The notes under the pieces were generated by a model that saw only the letters and a program-made list of their open reading frames with translations, was not told where the DNA came from and ran no database searches. A stretch of DNA of 41,364 bases from Phycisphaerales bacterium (lineage in GTDB: Bacteria > Planctomycetota > Phycisphaerae > Phycisphaerales > UBA1924), in the NCBI GenBank assembly GCA_016764895.1, contig JAESRA010000013.1:1-41364 (forward strand), read 5' to 3'. Positions 1-8,507 of the stretch are shown here, piece by piece; positions within the stretch are counted from its first letter, which is position 1; every line of letters begins with the position of its first letter. The position numbers were made by a program, and so were the translations under genes.

Positions 1-1
1 C

Positions 2-334
2 ACCCCCGGGTACCTCATCGACGATGTCAACGGGCTCGATCCATCGTGGTATCCCAAAGGCACCGAGCGAATCCTCCTCACCGCGGGCGCGTCAGCCCCC
101 GAAGATTTGGTCTCCAACATCTGCAAGCACTTTGTGAAACATCACGATGCGACATTACACATCGCGGATGTGTACGAAGAATCCATTGAGTTCGGGCTCC
201 CCTTATCGCTCAAGCGGCTCATGGAAAGCCACGGGTTCGATCACAAAGACCGCCGAGTCCTCGTCGAAGCCCCTGTCATTACTCAAGACGAATACGGCGC
301 AATCGCTGTACCTCTGACCATTGCTGGAAAATAA
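2..334 (+). CDS. ispH: IspH, 4-hydroxy-3-methylbut-2-enyl diphosphate reductase (C-terminal part, cut by window edge)
   Basis: Only the last 110 residues are present; the gene runs in from the left edge, so the tracked ATG at 107 is internal and not the start. The frame open from base 2 reads YLIDDVNGLDPSWY followed by LLTAGASAPEDLV, which matches the conserved C-terminal TAGASAPE segment of IspH, the iron-sulfur enzyme that makes IPP and DMAPP in the last step of the MEP isoprenoid pathway. The iron-sulfur cysteines, apart from any that may lie further upstream, cannot be checked here. It ends 8 nt before rlmN on the same strand, so the two are probably co-transcribed. The last 40 residues, after the family core, are a short extension with no recognised motif. 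Confidence 0.88.
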   Translation, partial: TPGYLIDDVNGLDPSWYPKGTERILLTAGASAPEDLVSNICKHFVKHHDATLHIADVYEESIEFGLPLSLKRLMESHGFDHKDRRVLVEAPVITQDEYGAIAVPLTIAGK

Positions 335-342
335 CCAACCCC

Positions 343-1488
343 ATGAATCACCCCACCAACCATTTCTTCTCGCTCACACCCACCACCCTCAAGGACTGGT
401 GCAAATCGCACAGAATGCAGGCGTTCCGCGCGAAGCAGATCATGGAATGGGTCTATGAAAAAGGCATTGTCGACCCTCAGCAGATGAGCAACCTCTCGAA
501 TCTCGACCGCCGAGTCTTGAGCGAAGAGATGACCTTCCTCTCCGGCCCAACCGTCGCCCACCAGCTCGCAACCGATGGCACCCAAAAGCTCCTGATCGAA
601 TGGCCCGACGATATCGAAACGAACAAAGTCGCCCCAGACGAAGCCGGCGTTGACCAATCTAGCCGACTCCCGATTGTTGGCCAAGACATGCCCTACTCGA
701 ACACCGCACGCCAAACCGAATGCGTGATGATCCCCGCGGTTGACACCGATCGACGCACCGCCTGTGTGTCGTCACAGATCGGCTGCCCGGTTGGGTGTAA
801 ATTCTGCGCCACCGGAATCGGCGGACTCGACGGCAACTTGTCTGCGGGCCGAATCGTCGAACAGGTCTGGCGCCTCAACCAACTCGAAGGCGTCGGTCGC
901 ATCTCCAATGTTGTCTTCATGGGCATGGGCGAACCACTCGCCAACTTGAGCGCGGTCATTCACGCGGTCAAAGCGCTCGCAGCACCGTGGGGCTTGGGTA
1001 TTAGCGCACGCAAAATCACCGTCTCGACCGTCGGCATGCATAAAGCCATCGAACGGCTCGCAGAAGAACTCGATCTCCCCGTCACCCTCGCCCTCTCGAT
1101 CCACGCGCCCAACGACACGCTGCGTCGCGAGCTTATTCCATGGGCTGAGTTCACCACGATCAATCAGCTCGTCGATGCCTGTTCGGACTGGTTCAAGAAA
1201 ACCGGGCGCGAGATCACCCTCGAATACATCCTCCTCGGCGGCGTCAACGATCGCCCAGAGCATGCCGTCGAACTCGCAACCATCGTCAAAAAACTCCGCG
1301 CCAATGTCAACCTCATCCGCTATAACGAGGTCAAAGGACTCCCCTTCGAACGACCCACCGGCGACGATGTCCATCACTTCCAACGCGTGCTCCGTGAGCA
1401 AGGCGTGAACTGCCATATCCGCGCAAGCCGAGGTAGAGACATCGCCGCAGCCTGCGGGCAACTCCGCCACGAGCTCGCACCCTCATAA
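343..1488 (+). CDS. rlmN: RlmN, dual-specificity 23S rRNA/tRNA adenine-C2 methyltransferase (radical SAM)
   Basis: A 381-residue radical SAM enzyme that methylates C2 of A2503 in 23S rRNA and A37 in some tRNAs. The sequence shows the [4Fe-4S] motif GCPVGCKFCATG, the preceding TACVSSQ segment, the MGMGEPLAN motif, and the C-terminal DIAAACGQL segment holding the cysteine that carries the methyl group in the family mechanism. All catalytic features are therefore present. Between the WPDD and CVMIP segments there is an extra stretch of about 25-30 residues (NKVAPDEAGVDQ onward) that E. coli RlmN lacks, as far as I can recall its sequence. There is no clear Shine-Dalgarno before the ATG. Its stop codon overlaps the next start as TAATG, which suggests translational coupling. 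Confidence 0.96.
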   Translation: MNHPTNHFFSLTPTTLKDWCKSHRMQAFRAKQIMEWVYEKGIVDPQQMSNLSNLDRRVLSEEMTFLSGPTVAHQLATDGTQKLLIEWPDDIETNKVAPDEAGVDQSSRLPIVGQDMPYSNTARQTECVMIPAVDTDRRTACVSSQIGCPVGCKFCATGIGGLDGNLSAGRIVEQVWRLNQLEGVGRISNVVFMGMGEPLANLSAVIHAVKALAAPWGLGISARKITVSTVGMHKAIERLAEELDLPVTLALSIHAPNDTLRRELIPWAEFTTINQLVDACSDWFKKTGREITLEYILLGGVNDRPEHAVELATIVKKLRANVNLIRYNEVKGLPFERPTGDDVHHFQRVLREQGVNCHIRASRGRDIAAACGQLRHELAPS

Positions 1489-2309
1489 TGCAAGACGCGA
1501 TCCCAACCAACCCGAACGAGTACAACTGGATCAACGAGTTCCATTCGTTCACCTCGTTCCACTACCTTGTGCTGGCGATCAGCATCGGATCGTTCACCGC
1601 GTTCTGTGTCGTTGGCCGAAGATTCCTCAAGCACGACCTTGCTCATGGCACCAATCGAGAGCAAACCTTCCGCCGAGTGCTGGCGTGGACGATCATCGGC
1701 TCACAAGCGTTCTTCTTTATCCGTAGACTGACCCCTGAGCATTGGGATATCCAGGATTCGCTCCCGATGCACCTCTGCCGATGGACGGTGTGGGTCGCGG
1801 CGTGGGCGATGTGGAGCCTGAACCCCAAGGCGAGATCACTGTTGTTGTTCTGGGGGATCGCGTTGAGTTCACAGGTGTTTTTCTCGCCGATGATTACCGA
1901 TGGGGCTGGCTCGATGGCGTTCTGGATCTACTGGATCAACCACACGCAAATCATCGGCGCTGCGATCTATGACCTTGCCGTGCTTGGGTATCGCCCCAAG
2001 CGACGCGATTTGTACTTCGGCGCGGGCATGGGCACTGCTTATGGCATCTTCGCCGTTGCATTGAACGCTGTTCTGGGCACGAACTACACCTACCTCGGGC
2101 ATGGCGCTCACAGCGCCCCATCGCTCGTCGACCAGCTCGGCCCGTACCCGCTCCGCACCGTGTGGATGATTCTCGCTGGAAACATCATGTGCCTGATCGT
2201 GTATTTGTTCTCATCAGGGATGATGACTCTCCGCACGAAGGCCTTCAAACACCCGCCGCCACGGATGTTCACTGCCCAAGATTTCCAATCTTTCAAGAAA
2301 CGGAACTAG
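1488..2309 (+). CDS. YwaF/TMEM164-family integral membrane protein
   Basis: This 273-residue protein has about six or seven hydrophobic segments (for example near residues 22-45, 68-85, 98-115, 122-140, 150-170, 180-200 and 225-245). The pattern LPMHLCRW in the middle and NYTYLGHG near residue 195 resemble the YwaF family (TIGR02206; TMEM164 in animals), whose members keep a LPLHLC segment and a NYxYL segment. The biochemical role of the bacterial members is not established; human TMEM164 has been described as an acyltransferase, and transferring that to this protein would be a guess. The ATG shares one base with the rlmN stop (TAATG), so translation is likely coupled. The gene lies between rlmN and two envelope polysaccharide genes. 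Confidence 0.72.
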   Translation: MQDAIPTNPNEYNWINEFHSFTSFHYLVLAISIGSFTAFCVVGRRFLKHDLAHGTNREQTFRRVLAWTIIGSQAFFFIRRLTPEHWDIQDSLPMHLCRWTVWVAAWAMWSLNPKARSLLLFWGIALSSQVFFSPMITDGAGSMAFWIYWINHTQIIGAAIYDLAVLGYRPKRRDLYFGAGMGTAYGIFAVALNAVLGTNYTYLGHGAHSAPSLVDQLGPYPLRTVWMILAGNIMCLIVYLFSSGMMTLRTKAFKHPPPRMFTAQDFQSFKKRN

Positions 2310-2319
2310 ACTCTCACTC

Positions 2320-3450
2320 GTGGAACTCCTGATTCTCATCTTGATCGCATTGTCCTTGTTCATCTCGCTGCCCGCGACTTGGATCATCGTGAAGCTCTCC
2401 CATCGCATCGGCGCACTCGACAGCGCACCGATCGAAGGGCAAATCAAAGCCGACACCCGATCCATCCCCAACACCGGCGGCATCGCCATCGCACTCGGTA
2501 TCCTGATCCCGATGATCTGCGCCTTGGGCGTGTTCTCATTCCTCGATGCAGATGCACTCCCAACGATTCTCGATCCGATCAAAGAGCATATTCCAGGATT
2601 GAAATCTCAACTGCCTCTGGGCTGGACACTCATCGCGTGCCTGCTTGGTTTGCATATTCTCGGATTGATCGACGACCGCAAACCAATGGGCCCTTGGCTC
2701 AAGCTGATCATCATGCTCATCCCCGGCGTGATCTTCGCGGCGTTCTTTGACACCCGACTCATGACCATGCTCGACGGCTATGTCGGCGGCCCATGGCTGA
2801 GCATTTTGATTACCATTCTCTGGTTCGGGATCATCATCAACGCGATGAACTTCATCGACAACATGGACGGGTTATCTGCGGGCATCGCGATCATCGCTGG
2901 GGCATTGCTCCTCGTCGCTGCGTTGCTCAACGGACAATGGTTCGTCGGCGCGATCTTGGCTTTGCTCATCGGCTCAACCCTCGGGTTCCTTATTTTCAAC
3001 TTCCCGCCTGCCAAGATATTCATGGGCGATGGCGGGTCGCTGATCCTCGGATTGCTCTTGGCCTTCCTCACTGTCCGAACAACCTATATGCCGATCGACG
3101 AATCTGGCCCGTCCGCAGGGGCGTGGTATGCGGTGTTGATGCCGGTGGTCATCTTGGCCATACCTTTATATGACTTCGTGTCCGTCACGCTGATTCGGCT
3201 CTCTCAGGGCAAAAGCCCGTTTGTAGGCGATCTTCAGCATTTTTCGCACAGAATTCGCGATCGCGGGATTAGTTCTCGATCGACGATTCTGGTCATCTAT
3301 GCCCTCACCCTCGCCACCGGGATATCCGGGTTGCTGATCTCTCGTGCCCAGCCTTGGCAGGCGATTGTTTTGGGGATTCAAATCTTCGCATTGATCAGTG
3401 CCATCGCCCTCTTCGAGTATCGCTCGCCGAACAAGGGTGCTGATGAGTGA
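2320..3450 (+). CDS. MraY/WecA/TagO-family polyprenyl-phosphate sugar-1-phosphate transferase
   Basis: A polytopic membrane enzyme of 376 residues, glycosyltransferase family 4 in the older scheme (PF00953). Visible family motifs are LIDDRKPMGPWLKL (the DDxx catalytic loop), NAMNFIDNMDGLSAG (the NxxNxxDGxDGL-like catalytic Asp motif) and FMGDGGSL. The C-terminal GDLQHFSHRI segment matches the HH(Y/F)E-like loop that separates WecA/TagO-type from MraY-type enzymes, so it most likely loads an N-acetylhexosamine phosphate on undecaprenyl phosphate to start O-antigen or capsule synthesis rather than making lipid I. The start is GTG, 10 nt after the preceding stop. The 3' end overlaps the O-antigen ligase-like gene by 8 nt. 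Exact sugar specificity cannot be read from sequence. Confidence 0.87.
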   Translation: MELLILILIALSLFISLPATWIIVKLSHRIGALDSAPIEGQIKADTRSIPNTGGIAIALGILIPMICALGVFSFLDADALPTILDPIKEHIPGLKSQLPLGWTLIACLLGLHILGLIDDRKPMGPWLKLIIMLIPGVIFAAFFDTRLMTMLDGYVGGPWLSILITILWFGIIINAMNFIDNMDGLSAGIAIIAGALLLVAALLNGQWFVGAILALLIGSTLGFLIFNFPPAKIFMGDGGSLILGLLLAFLTVRTTYMPIDESGPSAGAWYAVLMPVVILAIPLYDFVSVTLIRLSQGKSPFVGDLQHFSHRIRDRGISSRSTILVIYALTLATGISGLLISRAQPWQAIVLGIQIFALISAIALFEYRSPNKGADE

Positions 3451-5674
3451 ATCGCCGAGCAAACTCGGAACAGGCTTGGCATGGCTCGGGCTGATCATGA
3501 TGACCACCTTGGTCATGATCCGCACGATGGTCGAGCATGATGCATTCCCGATGTGGGTATCGGATCCGTTTGTGTTCTCGCCGCCGGTGATTGGACTGAC
3601 ACCAATCAAAGCACTCATCCTCAATCTCGGGGTCGTGCTGAGTTGTTGCACGGTGCTGATCGGGTTGTTCCTTCGCAAAGAACACTTTGGTACAATCGCC
3701 GCCATCTTGATGACACTCGGCGTCGCGGTCATTGGATATCACGGGTTCAACACATTCGAGAGTATCGCAGAAGGTTCAAATCTCTTAGCGATCATCGCGG
3801 TGCTGTATGTCGCGTCTTGTGCGCACAAAATCGGCGGTGCGCAACAGCTCATCGCTGCGATCACGCTGGGCTTTGTGGTGCTCTTGGTGGTGATGGGTGC
3901 ATACGAAATGTTCGTGATCCATCCCAACACGATTGCGAACTATGAAACCACCCGCGATTCGTTCTTGGCTGCCCGTGGCTGGACACCGGGATCATTCGAA
4001 GCCCTCGCTTACGAACGCCGATTGCACCAAGCCGAGCCGATCGCATGGTTTGGATTGACCAATGTGTTCGCGAGCTTTGCCGGGGCAGGGGCAGCGGGGC
4101 TACTCACACTTGGCTGGACGCTCCGAAAAACGGATCGACTCTCAACAGTTTACTTGCTCGCCGGGCTCGTTGCGATGGGTGGCTTGCTCATGACTGGAGC
4201 CAAAGGCGGGATCGGCGCGTTTGGGCTAGGGATTGGCTTGACAGCAGCCGCGATGCTCTTTTCTCGCAATAAACTCGATGGACGAGCAATCGCGGCGATG
4301 TGTGGCTTAGTGATATTGGGCGTGATTATCCGAGGATTGATTGGCGAACGACTCGGCGAGTTGAGCCTGCTCTTCCGCTCGCAGTACATGGTCGGCTCGA
4401 TGAAGATGTTCTTCGAGAACCCACTCTTTGGGGTCGGCCCGGGCGCATTTCAAGAACAATACATGATTGTTAAGCCCGCACTGAGCCCCGAAGATGTCGC
4501 CAGCGCCCACAGCATCGGGTTCGATCTCATCGCCATGCTCGGCATCGGCGGGTTGGCACTCTTCGCCATGCTGATCAGCATCATCTGTCGGATCCGCCCA
4601 CAAACAGTGCAGACTGAATCAACACCGACCGAGTTACTCTTTGAACGCCGACAGCTTGTACAGATCACGATGCTGATCATCGCGATTGCTTCGGTGATTT
4701 CGATCCGGTTTGGATCGCCGGCGATGGACATCAACCTGCTCATGATCCAAGTGCTCGCAAGCGGCGCATGGGGCGGGCTTGCATACCTGCTGATTCGCAA
4801 AGAAGGCATCGAAGCTTCACTGCGTTGGGCGATGTTCAGCGCTGCGGCGGTGCTCTCCATCCACGCGATGATTGAAGTGACCGCGAGCTGGATGGTCTCG
4901 GGAATGCTCTGGGCGCTGGTCATCGGCAACGCCTGCACATCTGTCGGCGGATCTCTCGGCACATTAAAGCTCAAAGCCCACCCGAGACATGTGCTTGGCG
5001 TCGTGATCTTGGCGATGCTCAGTTCTTCGGCGGTCTTTGGGTTACGGCTCCCAAGTCTCGCGAAATGGGAACAGCAGCTCACGCTGGCTTCACGCTTTGG
5101 TGTCAACATCGCCTTTCAACGCCAAAGACCCAACGAACTGCGATCGGTGAAACTCGACCAACTCGAGTTTGACGGGCGAACATCAGCGATCGAGCATCTT
5201 GTCGAAGCTGCAAAGATCCGCCCGACGCACATGCCCACCCGGATCGCCGCCACGCACCAGATGCTCTGGAAGGCGAGTGTGCTCGAACACACGAACCAGC
5301 ACGAGATGGCCGTTGTGCAATGGGAGATCGCATTCGAGCTGCTTGAAGAAAACATCGAGCACTCGACCGGGGCGGCTGGATATTATTGGCTCGGGAGTAT
5401 GTGGTCCGGGCGAGCGAAACTATTTCCAGATGATCCGATGCGTGATGTTTGGCTCAGGCATGCCCAAAACGCGTGGGTGCTAGCCGTCGATCGGTCGCCT
5501 TTGAACCCGCAGTTGGCGCTTAATCTGATGAATTTGGCGATCGAGCGTGGGCTCGGTGACGATATCTCGATGTGGGCTCATCGAGCACTCAAACTCCATG
5601 AACAGAGCCGACTCGATCCGCTGCGCGGGCTTGGCGACTCGGATCTCATGCGTGTGCGTCGATATGCTCGGTGA
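3443..5674 (+). CDS. O-antigen ligase/polymerase-like membrane protein with C-terminal helical-repeat domain
   Basis: I place the start at the ATG at 3443, which gives MSESPSKLGTG and the short ATGAGTGA overlap with the upstream transferase; the tracked start 15 codons earlier lies inside that gene. The 743-residue product has roughly a dozen hydrophobic segments up to about residue 535. The periplasmic-loop signature NPLFGVGPGAF followed by AHSIGFDLIAMLGIGG (residues about 320-370) is typical of the Wzy_C/O-antigen ligase family (PF04932), which transfers or polymerises lipid-linked glycans. The last 200 residues are soluble, helix-rich and TPR-like (KWEQQLTLASRF, AIEHLVEAAKI). Pairing with a WecA-like enzyme supports a surface polysaccharide role. 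Whether it acts as ligase or polymerase cannot be decided. Confidence 0.83.
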   Translation: MSESPSKLGTGLAWLGLIMMTTLVMIRTMVEHDAFPMWVSDPFVFSPPVIGLTPIKALILNLGVVLSCCTVLIGLFLRKEHFGTIAAILMTLGVAVIGYHGFNTFESIAEGSNLLAIIAVLYVASCAHKIGGAQQLIAAITLGFVVLLVVMGAYEMFVIHPNTIANYETTRDSFLAARGWTPGSFEALAYERRLHQAEPIAWFGLTNVFASFAGAGAAGLLTLGWTLRKTDRLSTVYLLAGLVAMGGLLMTGAKGGIGAFGLGIGLTAAAMLFSRNKLDGRAIAAMCGLVILGVIIRGLIGERLGELSLLFRSQYMVGSMKMFFENPLFGVGPGAFQEQYMIVKPALSPEDVASAHSIGFDLIAMLGIGGLALFAMLISIICRIRPQTVQTESTPTELLFERRQLVQITMLIIAIASVISIRFGSPAMDINLLMIQVLASGAWGGLAYLLIRKEGIEASLRWAMFSAAAVLSIHAMIEVTASWMVSGMLWALVIGNACTSVGGSLGTLKLKAHPRHVLGVVILAMLSSSAVFGLRLPSLAKWEQQLTLASRFGVNIAFQRQRPNELRSVKLDQLEFDGRTSAIEHLVEAAKIRPTHMPTRIAATHQMLWKASVLEHTNQHEMAVVQWEIAFELLEENIEHSTGAAGYYWLGSMWSGRAKLFPDDPMRDVWLRHAQNAWVLAVDRSPLNPQLALNLMNLAIERGLGDDISMWAHRALKLHEQSRLDPLRGLGDSDLMRVRRYAR

Positions 5675-6176
5675 TCTCAATCACGATATCAAGGTCCGAG
5701 AATGCGCACAAGCAGGTCTGTCCGCTTGATTCAGGTGTTCGCTGGGCTAGGATTGGGGGAAATCATGCGTGTTGGTCGAATAAGATGATTCGATAATACT
5801 CATGATTTGACAAGTCCTTTATAGACAAGGTATTGAGCATGTCGCTCGGGTGTGCATTGATGATGTGCATTTGAGAGAAATGACCGACGAGGAGTGTGAC
5901 GAATGGAAGAACCAACCGACCCAGAACCGGCGAGGCTCGTTTAGAGAATCTCATAGAGAGATTGCACTTTCATTTGACTGCACTCGGCGAGCTCTGCCGA
6001 CCCATTAAACAACCATTAAAAATAACCAGGTGCGACTTTTGAGTTGCACATTCGATCGGTTCATGCCGAGCGGGGATTGTTCCCCCACTGATGAGCCAGC
6101 AACCAGAAGTTTTCACCAAGTAGTACACCCAATAAAGTAGGACCTGTACTCACACACCAGCAAGAGGAATTAGCTG
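5675..6176 (+). other. 502-nt region upstream of fusA, no convincing gene
   Basis: No supported gene. A 42-codon frame (5880-6008, MTDEECDEWKNQ) and a 13-codon frame within it (MEEPTDPEP, preceded by GAGGAG) exist but have little to recommend them, and the 63-residue minus-strand frame reads like noise. There is a TTGACA at 5807-5812 with only a poor -10 (TATTGA, 18-nt spacer). The final 150 nt are AT-rich (two CATTAAA copies at about 6003-6019), then form a hairpin (separate entry) and a small GGGGA/TCCCC stem at 6072-6085. The whole region probably holds the fusA promoter and a long structured leader. Confidence 0.55.
6030..6049 (+). promoter_or_regulatory. Hairpin in the fusA leader
   Basis: GTGCGACT at 6030-6037 and AGTTGCAC at 6042-6049 pair over 8 bp (one G-U) around a TTTG loop, about 130 nt before the fusA start. 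No T-tract follows, so it is not an intrinsic terminator. It could be a leader structure used for translational or transcriptional control, or chance; no known riboswitch is recognised. Confidence 0.3.
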
Positions 6177-8294
6177 ATGGCCACCGACCTTTCATACATC
6201 CGTAACATCGGAATCTGTGCCCACATTGACGCGGGCAAAACCACCGTCACCGAACGCATCTTGTACTACACCGGCAAGAACTACAAGCTCGGTGAAGTGC
6301 ACGAAGGCACCGCAACCATGGACTTCCTCCAGGAAGAACAAGAACGCGGCATCACCATCCAGTCGGCAGCAACCACCTGCCCTTGGACACACAAGGGCAA
6401 AGAATACAAGATCAACCTGATCGATACGCCGGGGCATGTGGACTTCACGATTGAAGTCGAGCGTTCGCTCCGCGTACTCGACGGCGCGATCGCAGTCTTT
6501 GACGGCAAGGAGGGCGTTGAAGCCCAGTCCGAGACCGTATGGCGTCAGGCGGATCGGTACAATGTGCCTCGGATGTGCTTCATCAATAAGATGGACAAGC
6601 TGGGTGCAAACTTTGAGTACTCATTCGAGACCATCAAGAAACGCCTCGGCGCCAACCCGATCGCGTTGCAGCTCCCATGGGGCGAGGGTGATGATCTTGT
6701 TGGGATCATCGACCTCCTGGAAATGAAGGCGTACCACTTTGACGAAGAGTCACAGGGCGCGATTGTCACCGAGAAAGAAATCCCCGAAGACCTGCTCGAG
6801 AACGCCCAGAAATGGCGGCACGATCTGATCGAAGCTGGCGCATCACTTGACGACGCACTCATGGAGCAGTACCTCGAAGACGAGGACTCGATCACCGTAG
6901 AGCAGATCAAGGCCGCGATCCGTAAGGGTACCATCGCACTCGAATGCAACCCGATCCTCTGTGGCTCGGCCCTCAAGAACATCGGTGTCCAACGCCTGAT
7001 CGACGCGACCATCGACTACCTCCCAAACCCCGAGGAAGTTCCCGACACCAAGGGCACAGATCCCAAAGACAAGACCGTTCAGATGACCCGCAAGAACAAC
7101 GAGTCAGATCCGTTCTCCGCGCTCGTCTTCAAAGTCGTCTCCGATACCCATGGCGACCTGACCTACATTCGGATCTACTCCGGTAAGCTCGTCAAGGGCA
7201 CACGGGTACTGAACCCAAGCAACAATAAACGAGAGATCGCGTCTCGTATCTTCGAGATGCACGCCAAGGACCGTTTGGCTCTTGACGAAGTCGGCGCGGG
7301 CAACATCGTTGCTGTTGTTGGTATCAAGAACTCGATCACCGGTGACACACTGTGTGACCCAGACAACCAAATCGTCCTTGAACGCATGGAGTTCCCTGAG
7401 CCGGTGATTTCGATGTCGATCGAGCCCAAAACCGCTGATGACAAGCGGAAGCTCGGTGAGGCACTCGTGACTATTCGTCGCGAGGACCCGTCGTTCCGTT
7501 CGGAATACAACGAGGAGACCGGCCAAACCATCATCGCGGGCATGGGCGAGCTTCACCTTGAGATCATCAAGAATAAGCTGCTCCGTGACATGAAGATCGG
7601 TGTAGAGGTTGGTCGCCCTCGCGTTTCGTACCGCGAGGCGATTAAGAACTCGGCCAACGGTTGCCGCGGGTTGTTCAAGAAGCAGTCTGGTGGTCGTGGT
7701 CAGTTTGGTGATTGCACCATCAATATTGAGCCTTACACCGCTGAGCAAGCCGAGGCGGATGGACTGAACTTTAAGGACAATGTCGCGTTTGTCAACGGTA
7801 TCGTTGGTGGCTCGATTCCTAAGGAGTTTATTCCATCGGTTGAGGTTGGTGTTCGCAACACTGCCAAGAGTGGTGTTTCGGCTCCGTTCCCGTTGATCAA
7901 CATCAAAGTCACCGTCACCGATGGTAAGTACCACGATGTTGACTCGTCTCAGATTGCCTTTGAGCAGGCTGGCCGGTTGGCACTGCGTGAAGCGGTCTCC
8001 AGAGCGGGCTCGATCTTGCTTGAGCCGATCATGAAGGTGGTTGTGGTGACTCCTGAGGATTACCTTGGTAATGTGACGGGTGATATTTCGTCGCGTCGCG
8101 GGATGATCTTGGACACCGAAGACAAGGGCATTATCAAGGAGATTACTGCTGATGTGCCATTGAGCGAGATGTTCGGGTACACGACTGATCTGCGTGGTAT
8201 GTCCCAGGGTCGTGCTGCCAACTCGATGGAGTTCAAGGAATACCGCGAGATGCCTCGGAATCTGCAGTTGGAAGTGATTGAATCTGGGGGCTAA
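6177..8294 (+). CDS. fusA: Elongation factor G
   Basis: The 705-residue translocase GTPase of the ribosome. G1 is AHIDAGKTT (residues 15-23), switch I shows ERGITIQSAATT, G3 is DTPGHVDF, G4 is NKMDK, and the SAL-type G5 motif GSALKN is present. Domains II-V follow, including the domain V segment EVPLSEMFGY-like VPLSEMFGYTTDL, and the length matches the canonical EF-G (704 in E. coli). AGAGGAA 8-9 nt upstream is a good ribosome binding site. The gene is not in a str operon: it stands alone behind a 500-nt leader and is closed by a strong terminator. Planctomycetes often carry several EF-G paralogues, so it may not be the only one, although its motifs are of the ordinary kind. Third-position usage drifts from mostly C in the 5' half to much T in the 3' half. 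Confidence 0.96.
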   Translation: MATDLSYIRNIGICAHIDAGKTTVTERILYYTGKNYKLGEVHEGTATMDFLQEEQERGITIQSAATTCPWTHKGKEYKINLIDTPGHVDFTIEVERSLRVLDGAIAVFDGKEGVEAQSETVWRQADRYNVPRMCFINKMDKLGANFEYSFETIKKRLGANPIALQLPWGEGDDLVGIIDLLEMKAYHFDEESQGAIVTEKEIPEDLLENAQKWRHDLIEAGASLDDALMEQYLEDEDSITVEQIKAAIRKGTIALECNPILCGSALKNIGVQRLIDATIDYLPNPEEVPDTKGTDPKDKTVQMTRKNNESDPFSALVFKVVSDTHGDLTYIRIYSGKLVKGTRVLNPSNNKREIASRIFEMHAKDRLALDEVGAGNIVAVVGIKNSITGDTLCDPDNQIVLERMEFPEPVISMSIEPKTADDKRKLGEALVTIRREDPSFRSEYNEETGQTIIAGMGELHLEIIKNKLLRDMKIGVEVGRPRVSYREAIKNSANGCRGLFKKQSGGRGQFGDCTINIEPYTAEQAEADGLNFKDNVAFVNGIVGGSIPKEFIPSVEVGVRNTAKSGVSAPFPLINIKVTVTDGKYHDVDSSQIAFEQAGRLALREAVSRAGSILLEPIMKVVVVTPEDYLGNVTGDISSRRGMILDTEDKGIIKEITADVPLSEMFGYTTDLRGMSQGRAANSMEFKEYREMPRNLQLEVIESGG

Positions 8295-8352
8295 CTGAGC
8301 TTTGATCGCCCTTCGGGTGTTTGATCAGTACAAACCACTGTTTCGTTATTAT

Positions 8353-8394
8353 CCGGGCGTGCCACAGATGGTACGCCCGGCTTTCTTTTTCTTT
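8353..8394 (+). terminator. Intrinsic terminator after fusA
   Basis: CCGGGCGTGCC (8353-8363) and GGTACGCCCGG (8370-8380) form an 11-bp stem with one G-U pair and a 6-nt loop, followed directly by CTTTCTTTTTCTTT. It closes fusA and separates it from adk, which must have its own promoter in the following 110 nt. Confidence 0.9.
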
Positions 8395-8507
8395 GACTCA
8401 GCGGCTCTGGATCAACCACGGATTGAAGAATGCCGACCTATTGTTGAGACCCGCCGGAGGATGGCGGGCATATCGGACCTCATCATCTGGCTACAGGAGT
8501 CGGGCCA

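Noticed and set aside
772-1470. 232-codon minus-strand ORF opposite rlmN
   Set aside because: Shadow frame with acidic low-information composition inside a conserved enzyme.
5807-5836. TTGACA as the fusA promoter
   Set aside because: The -10 at 17-18 nt spacing is poor (GTATTG or TATTGA); mentioned only within the gap entry.
7104-7934. 276-codon minus-strand ORF opposite fusA
   Set aside because: Shadow of elongation factor G; no ribosome binding site or recognisable domain.
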